Positions 32,058 to 39,387 of a stretch of DNA of 46,311 bases are shown in pieces. The notes under the pieces are model-generated. The model had not been told where the DNA came from and ran no database searches. It saw only the letters and a list, made by a program, of their open reading frames with translations. A program made the translations under genes and the position numbers. How positions within the stretch are numbered: the first letter of the stretch is position 1; every line of letters begins with the position of its first letter. The stretch is from Pseudomonadota bacterium (GTDB lineage: Bacteria; Desulfobacterota; Binatia; Bin18). The DNA lies in assembly GCA_005804965.1 (NCBI GenBank), contig SYOC01000058.1, positions 1-46,311 on the forward strand, read 5' to 3'.

Positions 32058-33635
32058 TTATCGGACATTCCATGCCGACGTGATAAACCGTAAGATGCCT
32101 CGAATGCCCGGTGTCGTCTCACTGTCAAAGGGAATGGGGATCTCCACTTTCCCGTTCTTGAGTGCCGTTGGACTTATCAGCTTGCTCGCGGAGCCAATGT
32201 TATCGCTTTGCCAGTCGTAGTTTACTTTCCAATCTCCGCCAGCCTGCTGAGGCGGAATCATCTCGATGACTATCGCATCCCGATATAGATACCCACCCTC
32301 ATAATGACGGTCGGGCAAAAATTTTCGTTCAACTTCGTAATCTGGAACGCGTACTCCCAAGGTAAGGCTATACGCTAAGGATGAATCTTGCTTGACTCGC
32401 CATTTGTTACCCAGAAACACGGTTGAGAGATACAGGCTCCTGGTTGCCTTATTTACATTTGTTAGTTCGTTGTGACTACGACAGGCTACTGAGTCCTCTT
32501 CCGCCATGCGTCGCGTGAGATACCAGCGCTTACCGCGAGGTGAGGCGAGCACCTCGAATTGATACAAAGCACTGATTTCTTTTCTTGCATCTGCTTCCTG
32601 CTGAACATCTTTCGGCAACCGGACCTCTTCTACATCGACCCATACGTCTACTCGTACGTCGCCAAAAAGGAAACGAATCAAGTTCTGATAGGACTCTTCG
32701 CTGTTGATGATACCAAAGAAACCCGAGTGGGAACGGTAGGCATAAGCCGTAGCACATGGCGTCGAAGTTTTTCCTTGCTCATCCAGACCCCATACCGAAG
32801 CGTTGTCAATCTTGACCAAGCCGTCGCTGCCATGACCAGCAAAGGTGCGCGAGAGACCCTGAGCCGCTTCGTAGTCGTCTCGATTGGTTGCTATCATGCA
32901 GAAAAACCGCTCGGATGGAAAAGACTTCTCGGGAAGCCAATCCACACGATCTGTTTTCTCGTACTGTTCCTTCAGATCCAGATACTGAGACATTCGTTCC
33001 CGATTGAAGTTGCTGATATCGTTTGCACTGAGCCACTTGGGAACATTCATGCCGACCATCTCAATGCCGTTATGGGGAGTAGCATACGTAAAGACCTTAT
33101 CTACACATCGTCGAGCCTCGTCAGTGCCCAGCTTTGCATTCTGCAAAAATGCCCGGCAGACTAAGCCCCCCATTGAGTGGGCCACTAGATAACAACGAAA
33201 GTCGTCTTTTGTGGTCTTGTTCTTCCCATTCTTGCAAACTAATTCCCGAACGCGGAGGATCAGATCGCTCAGACCTGTCGCGAATTCCTCAATCCCTGGG
33301 GTTTTCCCTTTGCCCAACAAAGTCGAGGCTTGTTCGTAATAGTGATAAATGATGATCGATCTGCTTGCGATGCTTTCATCCCAGCCAGGGTCCATGATGT
33401 CGAGTCCGTTCTCGAAAACATCTTCATACTCGAAATCGGATCTCAAACGAAGCACAGGCGACTCGAAGACGAACTTTTTGGCTGGTCGATTTTTATCCGT
33501 CGCTGCGCGGTAAACAGTGGATCCCAAGTTGAACCCGCAGAACGGGTCGGCGGTGGTCTCGTTAATCTCGCCTTGCGTCATTGCATAGCCGCGGACATAG
33601 ATCATTGGATAGAAAGGAGCGTTTGGATTGGCCAT
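32058..33635 (-). CDS. Alpha/beta-hydrolase lipase (PGAP1-like)
   Basis: A 525-residue protein. The N-terminal half (about 10-345) is an alpha/beta hydrolase: a start of PMIYVRGYAMT, then the nucleophile elbow VAHSMGG with Ser154, and candidate Asp and His residues in GSDGLVKIDNASVWG and YRSHSGFFG. The C-terminal half (about 360-525) is a beta-rich domain of unknown type. It probably cleaves ester bonds in lipids. No signal peptide is present. AGGAGG lies before ATG 33635. The 250-base gap upstream holds two hairpins and a direct repeat. The pairing with a cell-wall glycosidase suggests both attack a cell envelope. Confidence 0.85.
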   Translation of the reverse strand: MANPNAPFYPMIYVRGYAMTQGEINETTADPFCGFNLGSTVYRAATDKNRPAKKFVFESPVLRLRSDFEYEDVFENGLDIMDPGWDESIASRSIIIYHYYEQASTLLGKGKTPGIEEFATGLSDLILRVRELVCKNGKNKTTKDDFRCYLVAHSMGGLVCRAFLQNAKLGTDEARRCVDKVFTYATPHNGIEMVGMNVPKWLSANDISNFNRERMSQYLDLKEQYEKTDRVDWLPEKSFPSERFFCMIATNRDDYEAAQGLSRTFAGHGSDGLVKIDNASVWGLDEQGKTSTPCATAYAYRSHSGFFGIINSEESYQNLIRFLFGDVRVDVWVDVEEVRLPKDVQQEADARKEISALYQFEVLASPRGKRWYLTRRMAEEDSVACRSHNELTNVNKATRSLYLSTVFLGNKWRVKQDSSLAYSLTLGVRVPDYEVERKFLPDRHYEGGYLYRDAIVIEMIPPQQAGGDWKVNYDWQSDNIGSASKLISPTALKNGKVEIPIPFDSETTPGIRGILRFITSAWNVR

Positions 33636-33664
33636 AAGACCTCCTGTAAATTCGCTTGATCTCA

Positions 33665-33693
33665 GGGACTTTTCCCCTTGCTCTAAAAGTCCC
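33665..33693. promoter_or_regulatory. Hairpin in the leader of the lipase gene
   Basis: GGGACTTTT (33665-33673) and AAAAGTCCC (33685-33693) form a perfect nine-pair stem with an 11-base loop, 29 bases upstream of the lipase start. No T-run follows. It may affect leader stability or be a regulator site. Confidence 0.45.
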
Positions 33694-33764
33694 AAGCACG
33701 AGTGCATGTTGGGACTAGCATAGCTGGGCGGAAACAGGGTGCAACGCGCGAAGGGTATCTTCTC

Positions 33765-33795
33765 GGTTAAATTTTTTGCCGTTTGGGTTAAATTT
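33765..33795. promoter_or_regulatory. Direct repeat GGTTAAATTT, 21 bases apart, upstream of the lipase gene
   Basis: GGTTAAATTT occurs at 33765-33774 and 33786-33795, start-to-start 21 bases, which is two helical turns. The surrounding 35 bases are much more AT-rich than the rest of the window. This fits a regulator-binding or promoter region for the lipase/glycosidase pair. Confidence 0.45.
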
Positions 33796-33827
33796 ATGGC
33801 GGGGGGAATGAGGCGGGCGAAGCCGCT

Positions 33828-33850
33828 CGGGCAGACGTTGCGTCTGCCCG
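33828..33850. terminator. GC-rich hairpin after the LLM oxidoreductase gene
   Basis: CGGGCAGACG and CGTCTGCCCG form a perfect ten-pair stem around TTG, 34 bases after the LLM gene stop. There is no T-run; a terminator or REP-like role is likely. Confidence 0.5.
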
Positions 33851-33884
33851 CTGCTCGAATGCTTTTCGGCGGGAAGAAAAGCGG

Positions 33885-34793
33885 CTACTGAAACGCCGCG
33901 ATAGTCTGTTCTAGCGCAACCATCTGATTCCCACGTGCAGAGGAGGGCACGACGATCAGCGTGTTGACGCCGGAGTCGTACCAAGCCTCGACACCTTCGC
34001 GCACTTCTGCAGCGCTGCCATACAATGTGACCTGCGACAGCCAGCGGTCAGACATCAACTGGGGAATCTTGTCTTCTTCTTTGTTGTCGATGGCTTTCTG
34101 AATCGCGCGCATTTCTTCTTCAAAGCCGGCTTCGATCCAATACTGTTGATAGTTGGGCAAGCGCACGTAGCCAGCAAGGGTTTTGCGATTGACGGCGGCG
34201 GCGGCAGCTTTGTCGTCGTCGATGCACGTTGGGACCATATTGGCGACGATGAAATTGTCGTCATTTTGCTTGTCCAGAGGTAGAGCTTTGAGGGAGTCGC
34301 GCATGTGCGAACGCGCGGCATTGGCCCATACTGCACCTTGGGCAATCTCGCCAGCGAGTTTCACCATAGGTTTCCGCAAAGTTGCGAGCATCAGCGGTGG
34401 CAGTGGTCCGGCCATAGGTGCTGCGGTCTGGAGGTCCTGAACGAATTTACGGATGTCGGCCAACGGCTTGCCAACTTGTAGATTCAGCCGTTGATGGACG
34501 GGACCATGACTGACACCGATACCGAAGCGAAAGCGGCCATCGGACAGCTCGTGAATGAGCGCCGCCGTTTGCGCATAGTCGAAGGGCTGGCGGAAGTAGA
34601 TGGGGGCAATCGCAGTACCGAACGGAATGTCGTGGGTCGCGAGCGCAATGGCTTCGCACAGGCCCATGCAATCACCCATACTCGGGCAATAAATACCGGT
34701 GAATCCTTCGTGTTCGAGGCGATGCGCGAGTTCGAGCGTCGCCTGCCGTCGTTTCGGCATAGCGGCAAGACTGACTGCCGGTTTGTGCGTCAT
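33885..34793 (-). CDS. LLM-class flavin/F420-dependent oxidoreductase
   Basis: A 302-residue protein of the luciferase-like TIM-barrel family. Typical segments are EHEGFTGIYCPS near the start, IPFGTAIAPIYFRQP, LSDGRFRFGIGVSHGPVHQRL, and the late GSAAEVREGVEAWYDSGVNTLIVVPS. These enzymes use FMN or coenzyme F420; the sequence does not settle which. Substrate unknown. AAAAGGAG-type ribosome-binding site precedes the ATG. It is divergent from the LRR gene, with a word-repeat array between them. Confidence 0.9.
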   Translation of the reverse strand: MTHKPAVSLAAMPKRRQATLELAHRLEHEGFTGIYCPSMGDCMGLCEAIALATHDIPFGTAIAPIYFRQPFDYAQTAALIHELSDGRFRFGIGVSHGPVHQRLNLQVGKPLADIRKFVQDLQTAAPMAGPLPPLMLATLRKPMVKLAGEIAQGAVWANAARSHMRDSLKALPLDKQNDDNFIVANMVPTCIDDDKAAAAAVNRKTLAGYVRLPNYQQYWIEAGFEEEMRAIQKAIDNKEEDKIPQLMSDRWLSQVTLYGSAAEVREGVEAWYDSGVNTLIVVPSSARGNQMVALEQTIAAFQ

Positions 34794-34851
34794 AGTGTTC
34801 TCCTTTTTGCGAGGCTTGAGGCGTAAGGAAAGTAGCTGATCGTGCTAAACG

Positions 34852-34949
34852 AGTCTATCAGTCCACAAGTCTTACAATCCGAGAGTCTTGCAGTCTAAAA
34901 GGATGAAGTGACTGACAGACTGAACGACTGATAGACTGAGCGACTGAGA
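34852..34949. repeat. Two facing octamer repeat arrays
   Basis: From 34852 to 34899 the unit AGTCnnnn occurs six times in register (one unit reads AATC). From 34910 to 34949 the unit GACTGAnn occurs five times without a break, which is the same word inverted. Together they could form a large imperfect hairpin. The array fills most of the gap between the divergent LLM and LRR genes. It has no spacers of CRISPR size and no gene. Confidence 0.75.
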
Positions 34950-34990
34950 GTCGGTACAGTAGCTTCCGCTTTTGGCAAGGAGATACCGGA

Positions 34991-35524
34991 ATGGATGAGA
35001 CATTGAGAGCGATTCTTCGTCGTGCGGCCACCGCTCGCGAACAGCAATCTGAAGGAGTGGCCTTGCCTCCGGCTCGTCTTGTCCGTTTTCCGTCGTCCCA
35101 TTCGCTGGGGGCATTGTTTGTCCGTCGTCTCTTTGGCGACAGCGATTACGCGCCCTGGGAATCGTGGGGAAACGCGCAAGGAGAGGTCGCGATTCCCGTT
35201 GGCCGTGAGTTGCGACTCAATGTCACCCCGCAAGCCTCCACCGATCTGTCGCCACTCGCCGGGCTGCGTCCAAACGATGTGCAGTACCTCCAACTATCGA
35301 GCACGCGCGTTAACAACACCGGGCTCTCACATTTGAGCAAGCTGACGGGTTTGCGCGTGCTATGGCTGTACGACACTGCCGTGAGCGATATGGGACTTGC
35401 CCATCTCCGTGGTCTAACAGGGTTGCGCGTCTTGAACCTGCGCAGCACCTTAGTGACCAGCGCCGGGGTGGATGCCTTGCAAGAAGCACTCCCGCAATGT
35501 GAATTCCGCCGCGCGTGGAAATGA
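34991..35524 (+). CDS. Leucine-rich-repeat protein
   Basis: A 177-residue soluble protein. Residues 1-75 are a non-repeat cap. Residues about 84-170 hold three to four LRRs of about 24 residues (VQYLQLSSTRVNNTGLSHLSKLTG, then LRVLWLYDTAVSDMGLAHLRGLTG, and so on). It has no signal peptide. LRR proteins mediate protein contacts. The partner is unknown. AAGGAG lies nine bases before the ATG. It is convergent with the aldo/keto reductase gene. Confidence 0.85.
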   Translation: MDETLRAILRRAATAREQQSEGVALPPARLVRFPSSHSLGALFVRRLFGDSDYAPWESWGNAQGEVAIPVGRELRLNVTPQASTDLSPLAGLRPNDVQYLQLSSTRVNNTGLSHLSKLTGLRVLWLYDTAVSDMGLAHLRGLTGLRVLNLRSTLVTSAGVDALQEALPQCEFRRAWK

Positions 35525-35590
35525 TTGCGGGAGGCGTGAAGCGAACAGCATGAGGCAACGCAGCACGCAACACGTTGGATGCCTCCGGTA

Positions 35591-36541
35591 CTAATGAAAC
35601 GGCAAGTGGCAAAAGTCGCTCTGGTACAGCGCTCGTAATTTCGCAATGTCCTCTGCCGCTAAAGATTTTCCACTGGCGAGGAGATTGTCTTCGACTTGTT
35701 GTACCGTGCGAATGCCCGGGATCACCGTTGAGACGGCCGGATGGCTGAGGATAAAGCGAAGTGCCGCTTGCGCGAGATTTGGAACATCGCCTTTGACGAG
35801 AAAGGCCAGTTTTTCGACAGCGGCCTGGGTTTGCATGAGTCCACTTTCGGCGAAGACTCCCTTTCGCCAATCTTTCTCGGTAAACTCTGTCGCGCTTTTG
35901 AAGCGACCGGAAAGCACGCCTCGCTCTAGCGGGACCCGAGCGAGAATGCCGATGTTTTCTTTCCGGGCAAGTGGAAAGAGCCGTTCCTCTGGATCTTGAT
36001 GCAAAATGTTGTAGACGACTTGGAGGGTATCCGGCTTACCGGTGGCGATGGCGACCAGCCCGTCTTCTGTCTTTTCCAGCGAGACGCCGTAGAAGCGGAT
36101 CTTGCCTTCGTGCTTGAGACGGTCGAGCCGCTCGAAAATTTCTCCTCGTTGCATGACCTCTGGCGAGGGGTTGTGCAGTTGGTAGAGATCGATCGCGTCG
36201 ATGCGCAACCGCTGCAAGCTGGATTCGAGCGCTGAGGTAATATAGTCGGGGTCGAAATTACGCAGCCCTTGGCGAACGGTGAATTGATTGCCGCCTTTAG
36301 TGGCGAGGACGATTTCTTGTCGTCGAGTTTGCAGTACCTGGGCGAGTACTTCCTCGCTGTGGCCACGGCCGTACGCATCGGCGGTGTCGATGAAATTCAT
36401 GCCCAGATCGAGTGCGCGATGCAGCGCTCGCAACGATTCTTGATCGTCGGTGGTGCCAAAAATTTCTCCGCCGATGGTCATCGCGCCGAACCCGACTTCC
36501 GATACTTGCAAACCGGTTCTTCCTAACGTGCGATACTGCAT
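35591..36541 (-). CDS. Aldo/keto reductase
   Basis: A 316-residue NADPH-dependent carbonyl reductase. The start MQYRTLGRTGLQVSEVGFGAM is typical. The catalytic residues appear in MNFIDTADAYGRGHSEEVL (Asp, Tyr), LATKGG (Lys) and LYQLHNPSP (His). The C-terminal region (ALRFILSHPAVSTVIPGIRTVQQVEDN) binds NADPH. Substrate unknown. It lies 20 bases downstream of the CoA-transferase gene, so the two form an operon. Confidence 0.94.
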   Translation of the reverse strand: MQYRTLGRTGLQVSEVGFGAMTIGGEIFGTTDDQESLRALHRALDLGMNFIDTADAYGRGHSEEVLAQVLQTRRQEIVLATKGGNQFTVRQGLRNFDPDYITSALESSLQRLRIDAIDLYQLHNPSPEVMQRGEIFERLDRLKHEGKIRFYGVSLEKTEDGLVAIATGKPDTLQVVYNILHQDPEERLFPLARKENIGILARVPLERGVLSGRFKSATEFTEKDWRKGVFAESGLMQTQAAVEKLAFLVKGDVPNLAQAALRFILSHPAVSTVIPGIRTVQQVEDNLLASGKSLAAEDIAKLRALYQSDFCHLPFH

Positions 36542-36561
36542 AATGTTCCCTGTTCTTGCGT

Positions 36562-37758
36562 TTAGATGACGCCGTCTTTGGCCAACGCCTGGAGCGCTTC
36601 AGGTGAGAGACCCAATAACTCACCATACACTTCTTCGTTGTGCTGACCGAGCAGCGGCGCTGGTGTGACCGCTACTGGCGAGTCGGTGAGTTGCACCGCG
36701 CAGCCTGCCATATTCATCGTTCCTCGTGTGGGATGCTCAACCTCCACAATCATGCCGCGTGCGTGCAGGTGAGGGTCAGCGAGAATATCCCGTGAATCGA
36801 GCACTGCTCCACAAGGAATGCCAGCCTCGCCGAATTTCTGCATAACCGTGTGCTTGTCGTATTGCTCCGTCCATGTGCGGATCAGGAGGTGCACTTCGTC
36901 AAATCGCTTATTGCGCTCTCCCCGCGCGGCGTAACGCGGGTCGCCCATAAGATCGTCTCGTCCAATGACGCGCAGGATGCCATCCCACATCTCCGGCGTG
37001 GTAGCCATCAGGTAGACATAATCGTTACGCCCGCCTGGGTAACAGGGATAAAGATCGGTGGGGGCGGCGTGTTGCAGGCGATTCCCGGTGCGTTCGACCA
37101 CTTGGTTAGTTTCGAGGTGATGTCGGAACGGGACGCGGCAATAATTGACCACGGCATCTTGCATCGATACTTCCACGTGCTGACCCTGGCCGGTTTTCTG
37201 CCGTTGGAGCAATGCCGCCAAAATACCGACTGCGCAGTGGATGCCGGTACCGGTATCGCCAATTGTCGGCCCCGGCTTGAGCGGTGGACCGCCGGGAAGC
37301 CCAGTCACACTCAGCGCACCGCCAACCGCCATGCCCACCGTGTTGAAGCTTTTGTAGGTGCTCCACGGACCGTAAGTGCCGAAGCCTTTGATTGTGGCGT
37401 AAATCAGACGCGGATTGATTGCTCGTAGCGCCTCGTAGTCCAGCCCCAATGCTTCCATGGTGCCGAGAGAAAAATTTTCCAGCACGACATCGACTTCTTT
37501 GACCAACGTCTGGAAGACGGTTCGTCCGGATTCGGTTTTGAGGTTGAGTGTGACACTGCGTTTATTGGCATTGAGCAGCACGAAGAAATAAGAGTCCAGT
37601 CCTGGTTTATCGGCGAAAATCGTGCGCCCGGCTTCGCCGATGTGCGGAGGTTCGACTTTGATAACATCCGCCCCGAGGAACGCGAGCAGTTCGGTACACG
37701 ACGGCCCCGCCTCATAGTGAGACAGATCGAGAATGCGGACATGATCTAATGCCGACAT
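36562..37758 (-). CDS. CaiB/BaiF family acyl-CoA transferase (class III)
   Basis: A 398-residue enzyme that moves CoA between carboxylic acids. Family segments are ILDLSHYEAGPSCTELLAFLGADVIKVEPP, the ATIKGFGTYGPW loop and IGDTGTGIHCAVGIL, whose Asp168 is the catalytic aspartate that forms the mixed anhydride. Length is normal. GGAGG precedes the ATG. It is the first gene of an operon with the aldo/keto reductase. The acid substrate cannot be told. Confidence 0.94.
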   Translation of the reverse strand: MSALDHVRILDLSHYEAGPSCTELLAFLGADVIKVEPPHIGEAGRTIFADKPGLDSYFFVLLNANKRSVTLNLKTESGRTVFQTLVKEVDVVLENFSLGTMEALGLDYEALRAINPRLIYATIKGFGTYGPWSTYKSFNTVGMAVGGALSVTGLPGGPPLKPGPTIGDTGTGIHCAVGILAALLQRQKTGQGQHVEVSMQDAVVNYCRVPFRHHLETNQVVERTGNRLQHAAPTDLYPCYPGGRNDYVYLMATTPEMWDGILRVIGRDDLMGDPRYAARGERNKRFDEVHLLIRTWTEQYDKHTVMQKFGEAGIPCGAVLDSRDILADPHLHARGMIVEVEHPTRGTMNMAGCAVQLTDSPVAVTPAPLLGQHNEEVYGELLGLSPEALQALAKDGVI

Positions 37759-37814
37759 GATGTTCCCCTCCTTTATTGTGCTTATGCTACCCGAACCATG
37801 ACAGCTTTTTCCGC

Positions 37815-38078
37815 TTATCGTTTGCGGTACGCTTCGCGGCGGTGTCCGACTTTCACGACAAGAACGAGGAGTCTCGTATCGTGCACTTCGTAAAGGACGC
37901 GATAATCCCCAATGCGAAGGCGGTAGATATCATCCTCACCTTCGAGCTTGATGATGCCAGAAGGGCGCGGATTCTCTTCGAGTCTCCGAAGGGCAGCGAC
38001 TATCCGAGTTTGTAGATTGGCGGAGAGGGCGGCAAGCTCACGCTTGGCCCGATTCGATAGCTCGACGGAGTAGGCCAC
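37815..38078 (-). CDS. RelE/ParE-family toxin, copy 1
   Basis: An 87-residue RelE-type protein: VELSNRAKRELAALSANLQTRI at the start, RRLEENPRPSG, then IYRLRIGDYRVLYEVHD and VGHRREAYRKR at the end. RelE toxins cleave mRNA on the ribosome, and the Arg and Tyr residues near the C-terminus fit the active site. It starts two bases after the antitoxin stop, so both are translated from one mRNA. A near-identical copy lies at 38695-38958 (Ser4Thr, Ile43Thr, Asp50Tyr, Thr68Lys, Ala83Val by my count). Confidence 0.92.
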   Translation of the reverse strand: MAYSVELSNRAKRELAALSANLQTRIVAALRRLEENPRPSGIIKLEGEDDIYRLRIGDYRVLYEVHDTRLLVLVVKVGHRREAYRKR

Positions 38079-38080
38079 GG

Positions 38081-38347
38081 TTATGCCTTAATGCCGAGTT
38101 CTTGCACGACGGTATCAAGCGTCGTCGTCTGTCTGCCTTCCCGCTCCCACTCTGCTTTTGCGGCGCGGAAATCTTCGAGGTCGAGGCGATCTTCGAGTTC
38201 TTCCAGGAGGGCGAGGTCTTCCAGGGACACGAGCACGGCAAGGTCTTTGCCATGGCTTTCCACGACGATGCGCTCGCCCGTGTCAGCGACCCGGGCGACG
38301 GTAGCGGCGAAGTGCTCTTGAACTTCTTGGACAGCGAGACGGGTCAT
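38081..38347 (-). CDS. Phd/YefM-family antitoxin, copy 1
   Basis: An 88-residue antitoxin. The N-terminal half (MTRLAVQEVQEHFAATVARV, then RIVVESHGKDLAVLVSLEDLALLEELED) is the Phd/YefM DNA-binding fold, and the C-terminal part (DLEDFRAAKAEWEREGRQ) is the toxin-binding tail. It represses its own promoter in known systems; the promoter should lie in the region right of 38347. It is followed by the RelE-type toxin. It differs from copy 2 at about five residues. Confidence 0.9.
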   Translation of the reverse strand: MTRLAVQEVQEHFAATVARVADTGERIVVESHGKDLAVLVSLEDLALLEELEDRLDLEDFRAAKAEWEREGRQTTTLDTVVQELGIKA

Positions 38348-38496
38348 AGTGGTTGCCTTCTGTTTTGCTGCGTTATGGCTCTGCAGCTCTGGACAGTACC
38401 ATAGCCGCTTTGTCGAAGGGAAGAGGCGATGGTCGAAGACCAGATGCCGGAGGGTGTTGAAATGTCAGCGCGGGTCAGGGTAAAGTGCCCCAACAC

Positions 38497-38560
38497 GGCG
38501 GCGTACCCAAGTGGTTAAGGGAGAGGTCTGCAAAACTGGTTGTGCGTTCCACCACCGAGA
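38497..38560 (+). pseudogene. Broken tRNA-Cys(GCA) gene
   Basis: The first 39 bases match a tRNA-Cys gene: acceptor arm GGCGGCG, TA, D-arm CCCAAGTGGTTAAGGG with a CCC/GGG stem, and an anticodon loop CTGCAAA with anticodon GCA (38530-38532). After that the anticodon stem does not pair (GAGGT against ACTGG). The T-arm GGTTCGAATCC is missing, and only remnants of the variable region and acceptor (TGTGCG, TTCCACCACCG) follow. The gene lies between the two toxin-antitoxin copies, on the plus strand. The functional tRNA-Cys must be elsewhere. Confidence 0.7.
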
Positions 38561-38626
38561 GATACCAAGTGCGAAGAGGGGTGATATAGCAAGGGAATTT
38601 CCCTTTCCTGTGGTATCGCCTCTTTC
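38561..38626 (+). terminator. Complex hairpin downstream of the tRNA-Cys remnant
   Basis: GATACCA (38561-38567) pairs perfectly with TGGTATC (38611-38617), or AGAGG...GATA (38575-38586) pairs with TATC...CCTCT (38614-38623). AAGGGAA (38591-38597) and TTCCCTT (38599-38605) form an inner palindrome. A T-rich stretch (TTTCTTCTTC) follows. On the plus strand this looks like a terminator, possibly of the old tRNA gene. With the tRNA remnant it accounts for much of the 347-base gap 38348-38694. The rest of the gap is copy-1 promoter flank (to 38426) and 70 bases (38427-38496) in which I see nothing. Confidence 0.55.
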
Positions 38627-38694
38627 TTCTTCTCTGTCATTATTCCCGCTTATTCCAGCCGAACCATGACAGAAACAATGACAGTTTTTTCCGC

Positions 38695-38958
38695 CTATCG
38701 CTTGCGGTACACTTCGCGGCGGTGTCCGACTTTCACGACGAGCACCAGGAGTCTTTTATCGTGTACTTCGTAAAGGACGCGATAATCTCCAATGCGAAGG
38801 CGGTAGATATAATCCTCACCTTCGAGCTTGGTGATGCCCGAGGGGCGCGGATTCTCTTCGAGTCTCCGAAGGGCAGCGACTATCCGAGTTTGTAGATTGG
38901 CGGAGAGGGCGGCAAGCTCACGCTTGGCCCGATTCGATAGCTCGACGGTGTAGGCCAC
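38695..38958 (-). CDS. RelE/ParE-family toxin, copy 2
   Basis: An 87-residue RelE-type ribosome-dependent mRNA interferase, about 94 percent identical to copy 1. The end module IYRLRIGDYRVLYEVHD and the final VGHRREVYRKR are intact, so both copies look functional. Asp50 of copy 1 is Tyr here (GEDYIYR), one of the few changes near the likely active or antitoxin-contact surface. It starts two bases after the antitoxin stop. Frames are intact, with no sign of decay. Confidence 0.92.
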   Translation of the reverse strand: MAYTVELSNRAKRELAALSANLQTRIVAALRRLEENPRPSGITKLEGEDYIYRLRIGDYRVLYEVHDKRLLVLVVKVGHRREVYRKR

Positions 38959-38960
38959 AG

Positions 38961-39227
38961 CTACGCCTTAATGCCGAGTTCTTGTACGACGGCATCGAGC
39001 GTCGTCGTCTGTCTGCCTTCCCGCTCCCATTCTTCTTTCGCGGCGCGGAAATCTTCGAGGTCAAGCCGGTCTTCGAGTTCTTCTAGGAGGGCGAGGTCTT
39101 CTAAGGACACGAGTACGGCAAGGTCTTTGCCGTGGCTTTCCACGACGATGCGCTCTCCGGTGTCAGCGACCCGGGCGACGGTCGCGGCAAAGTGCTCTTG
39201 AATGTCTTGCATAGCGAGACGGGTCAT
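38961..39227 (-). CDS. Phd/YefM-family antitoxin, copy 2
   Basis: An 88-residue antitoxin almost identical to copy 1; the differences are near the N-terminus (MTRLAMQDIQEHF against MTRLAVQEVQEHF) and in the toxin-binding tail (KEEWERE against KAEWERE; DAVVQ against DTVVQ). The two tails are so alike that the antitoxins probably neutralise each other's toxins. The upstream region (39228-39310) also resembles that of copy 1, so both promoters may answer to either repressor. Confidence 0.9.
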   Translation of the reverse strand: MTRLAMQDIQEHFAATVARVADTGERIVVESHGKDLAVLVSLEDLALLEELEDRLDLEDFRAAKEEWEREGRQTTTLDAVVQELGIKA

Positions 39228-39387
39228 AATGATTGCCTTCTGTGTTGCTGCGTTATTCCTCTGTAACCCTAAAACGTACCATGACGGCTTTGGCGAAAGG
39301 AAGAGGCGGGCAGCCTTATAGAGCCGATTCCCTGGAGCGCCGTAGGAGCTTGGCTTTGCTGGCTCGCGGCTGAAGGTATTTGTCGAA

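Larger units (their letters stand above)
37791..38426. repeat. Duplicated toxin-antitoxin unit, copy 1
   Basis: This segment matches 38659-39307 along its whole length, including short flanks on both sides: CCGAACCATGACAG on the left, and GTACCAT, GGCTTTG-like and GAAGAGGCG blocks on the right. The two encoded proteins differ at about 5 positions each from those of copy 2. Confidence 0.85.
38659..39307. repeat. Duplicated toxin-antitoxin unit, copy 2
   Basis: Matches 37791-38426. The octamer ACCATGAC stands at both ends of this copy (38663-38670 and 39278-39285) in the same orientation. In copy 1 it stands at the left end (37795-37802), and the right end reads ACCATAGC (38398-38405). Confidence 0.82.

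Noticed and set aside
33636-33884. Small gene in the AT-rich gap before the lipase
   Set aside because: Open frames there are short, lack ribosome-binding sites and cross the hairpins.
38497-38626. Intact tRNA-Cys, or tRNA-Cys with a group I intron
   Set aside because: No T-arm or matching 3' acceptor is found downstream within several hundred bases, and the anticodon stem does not pair; no intron core is seen.
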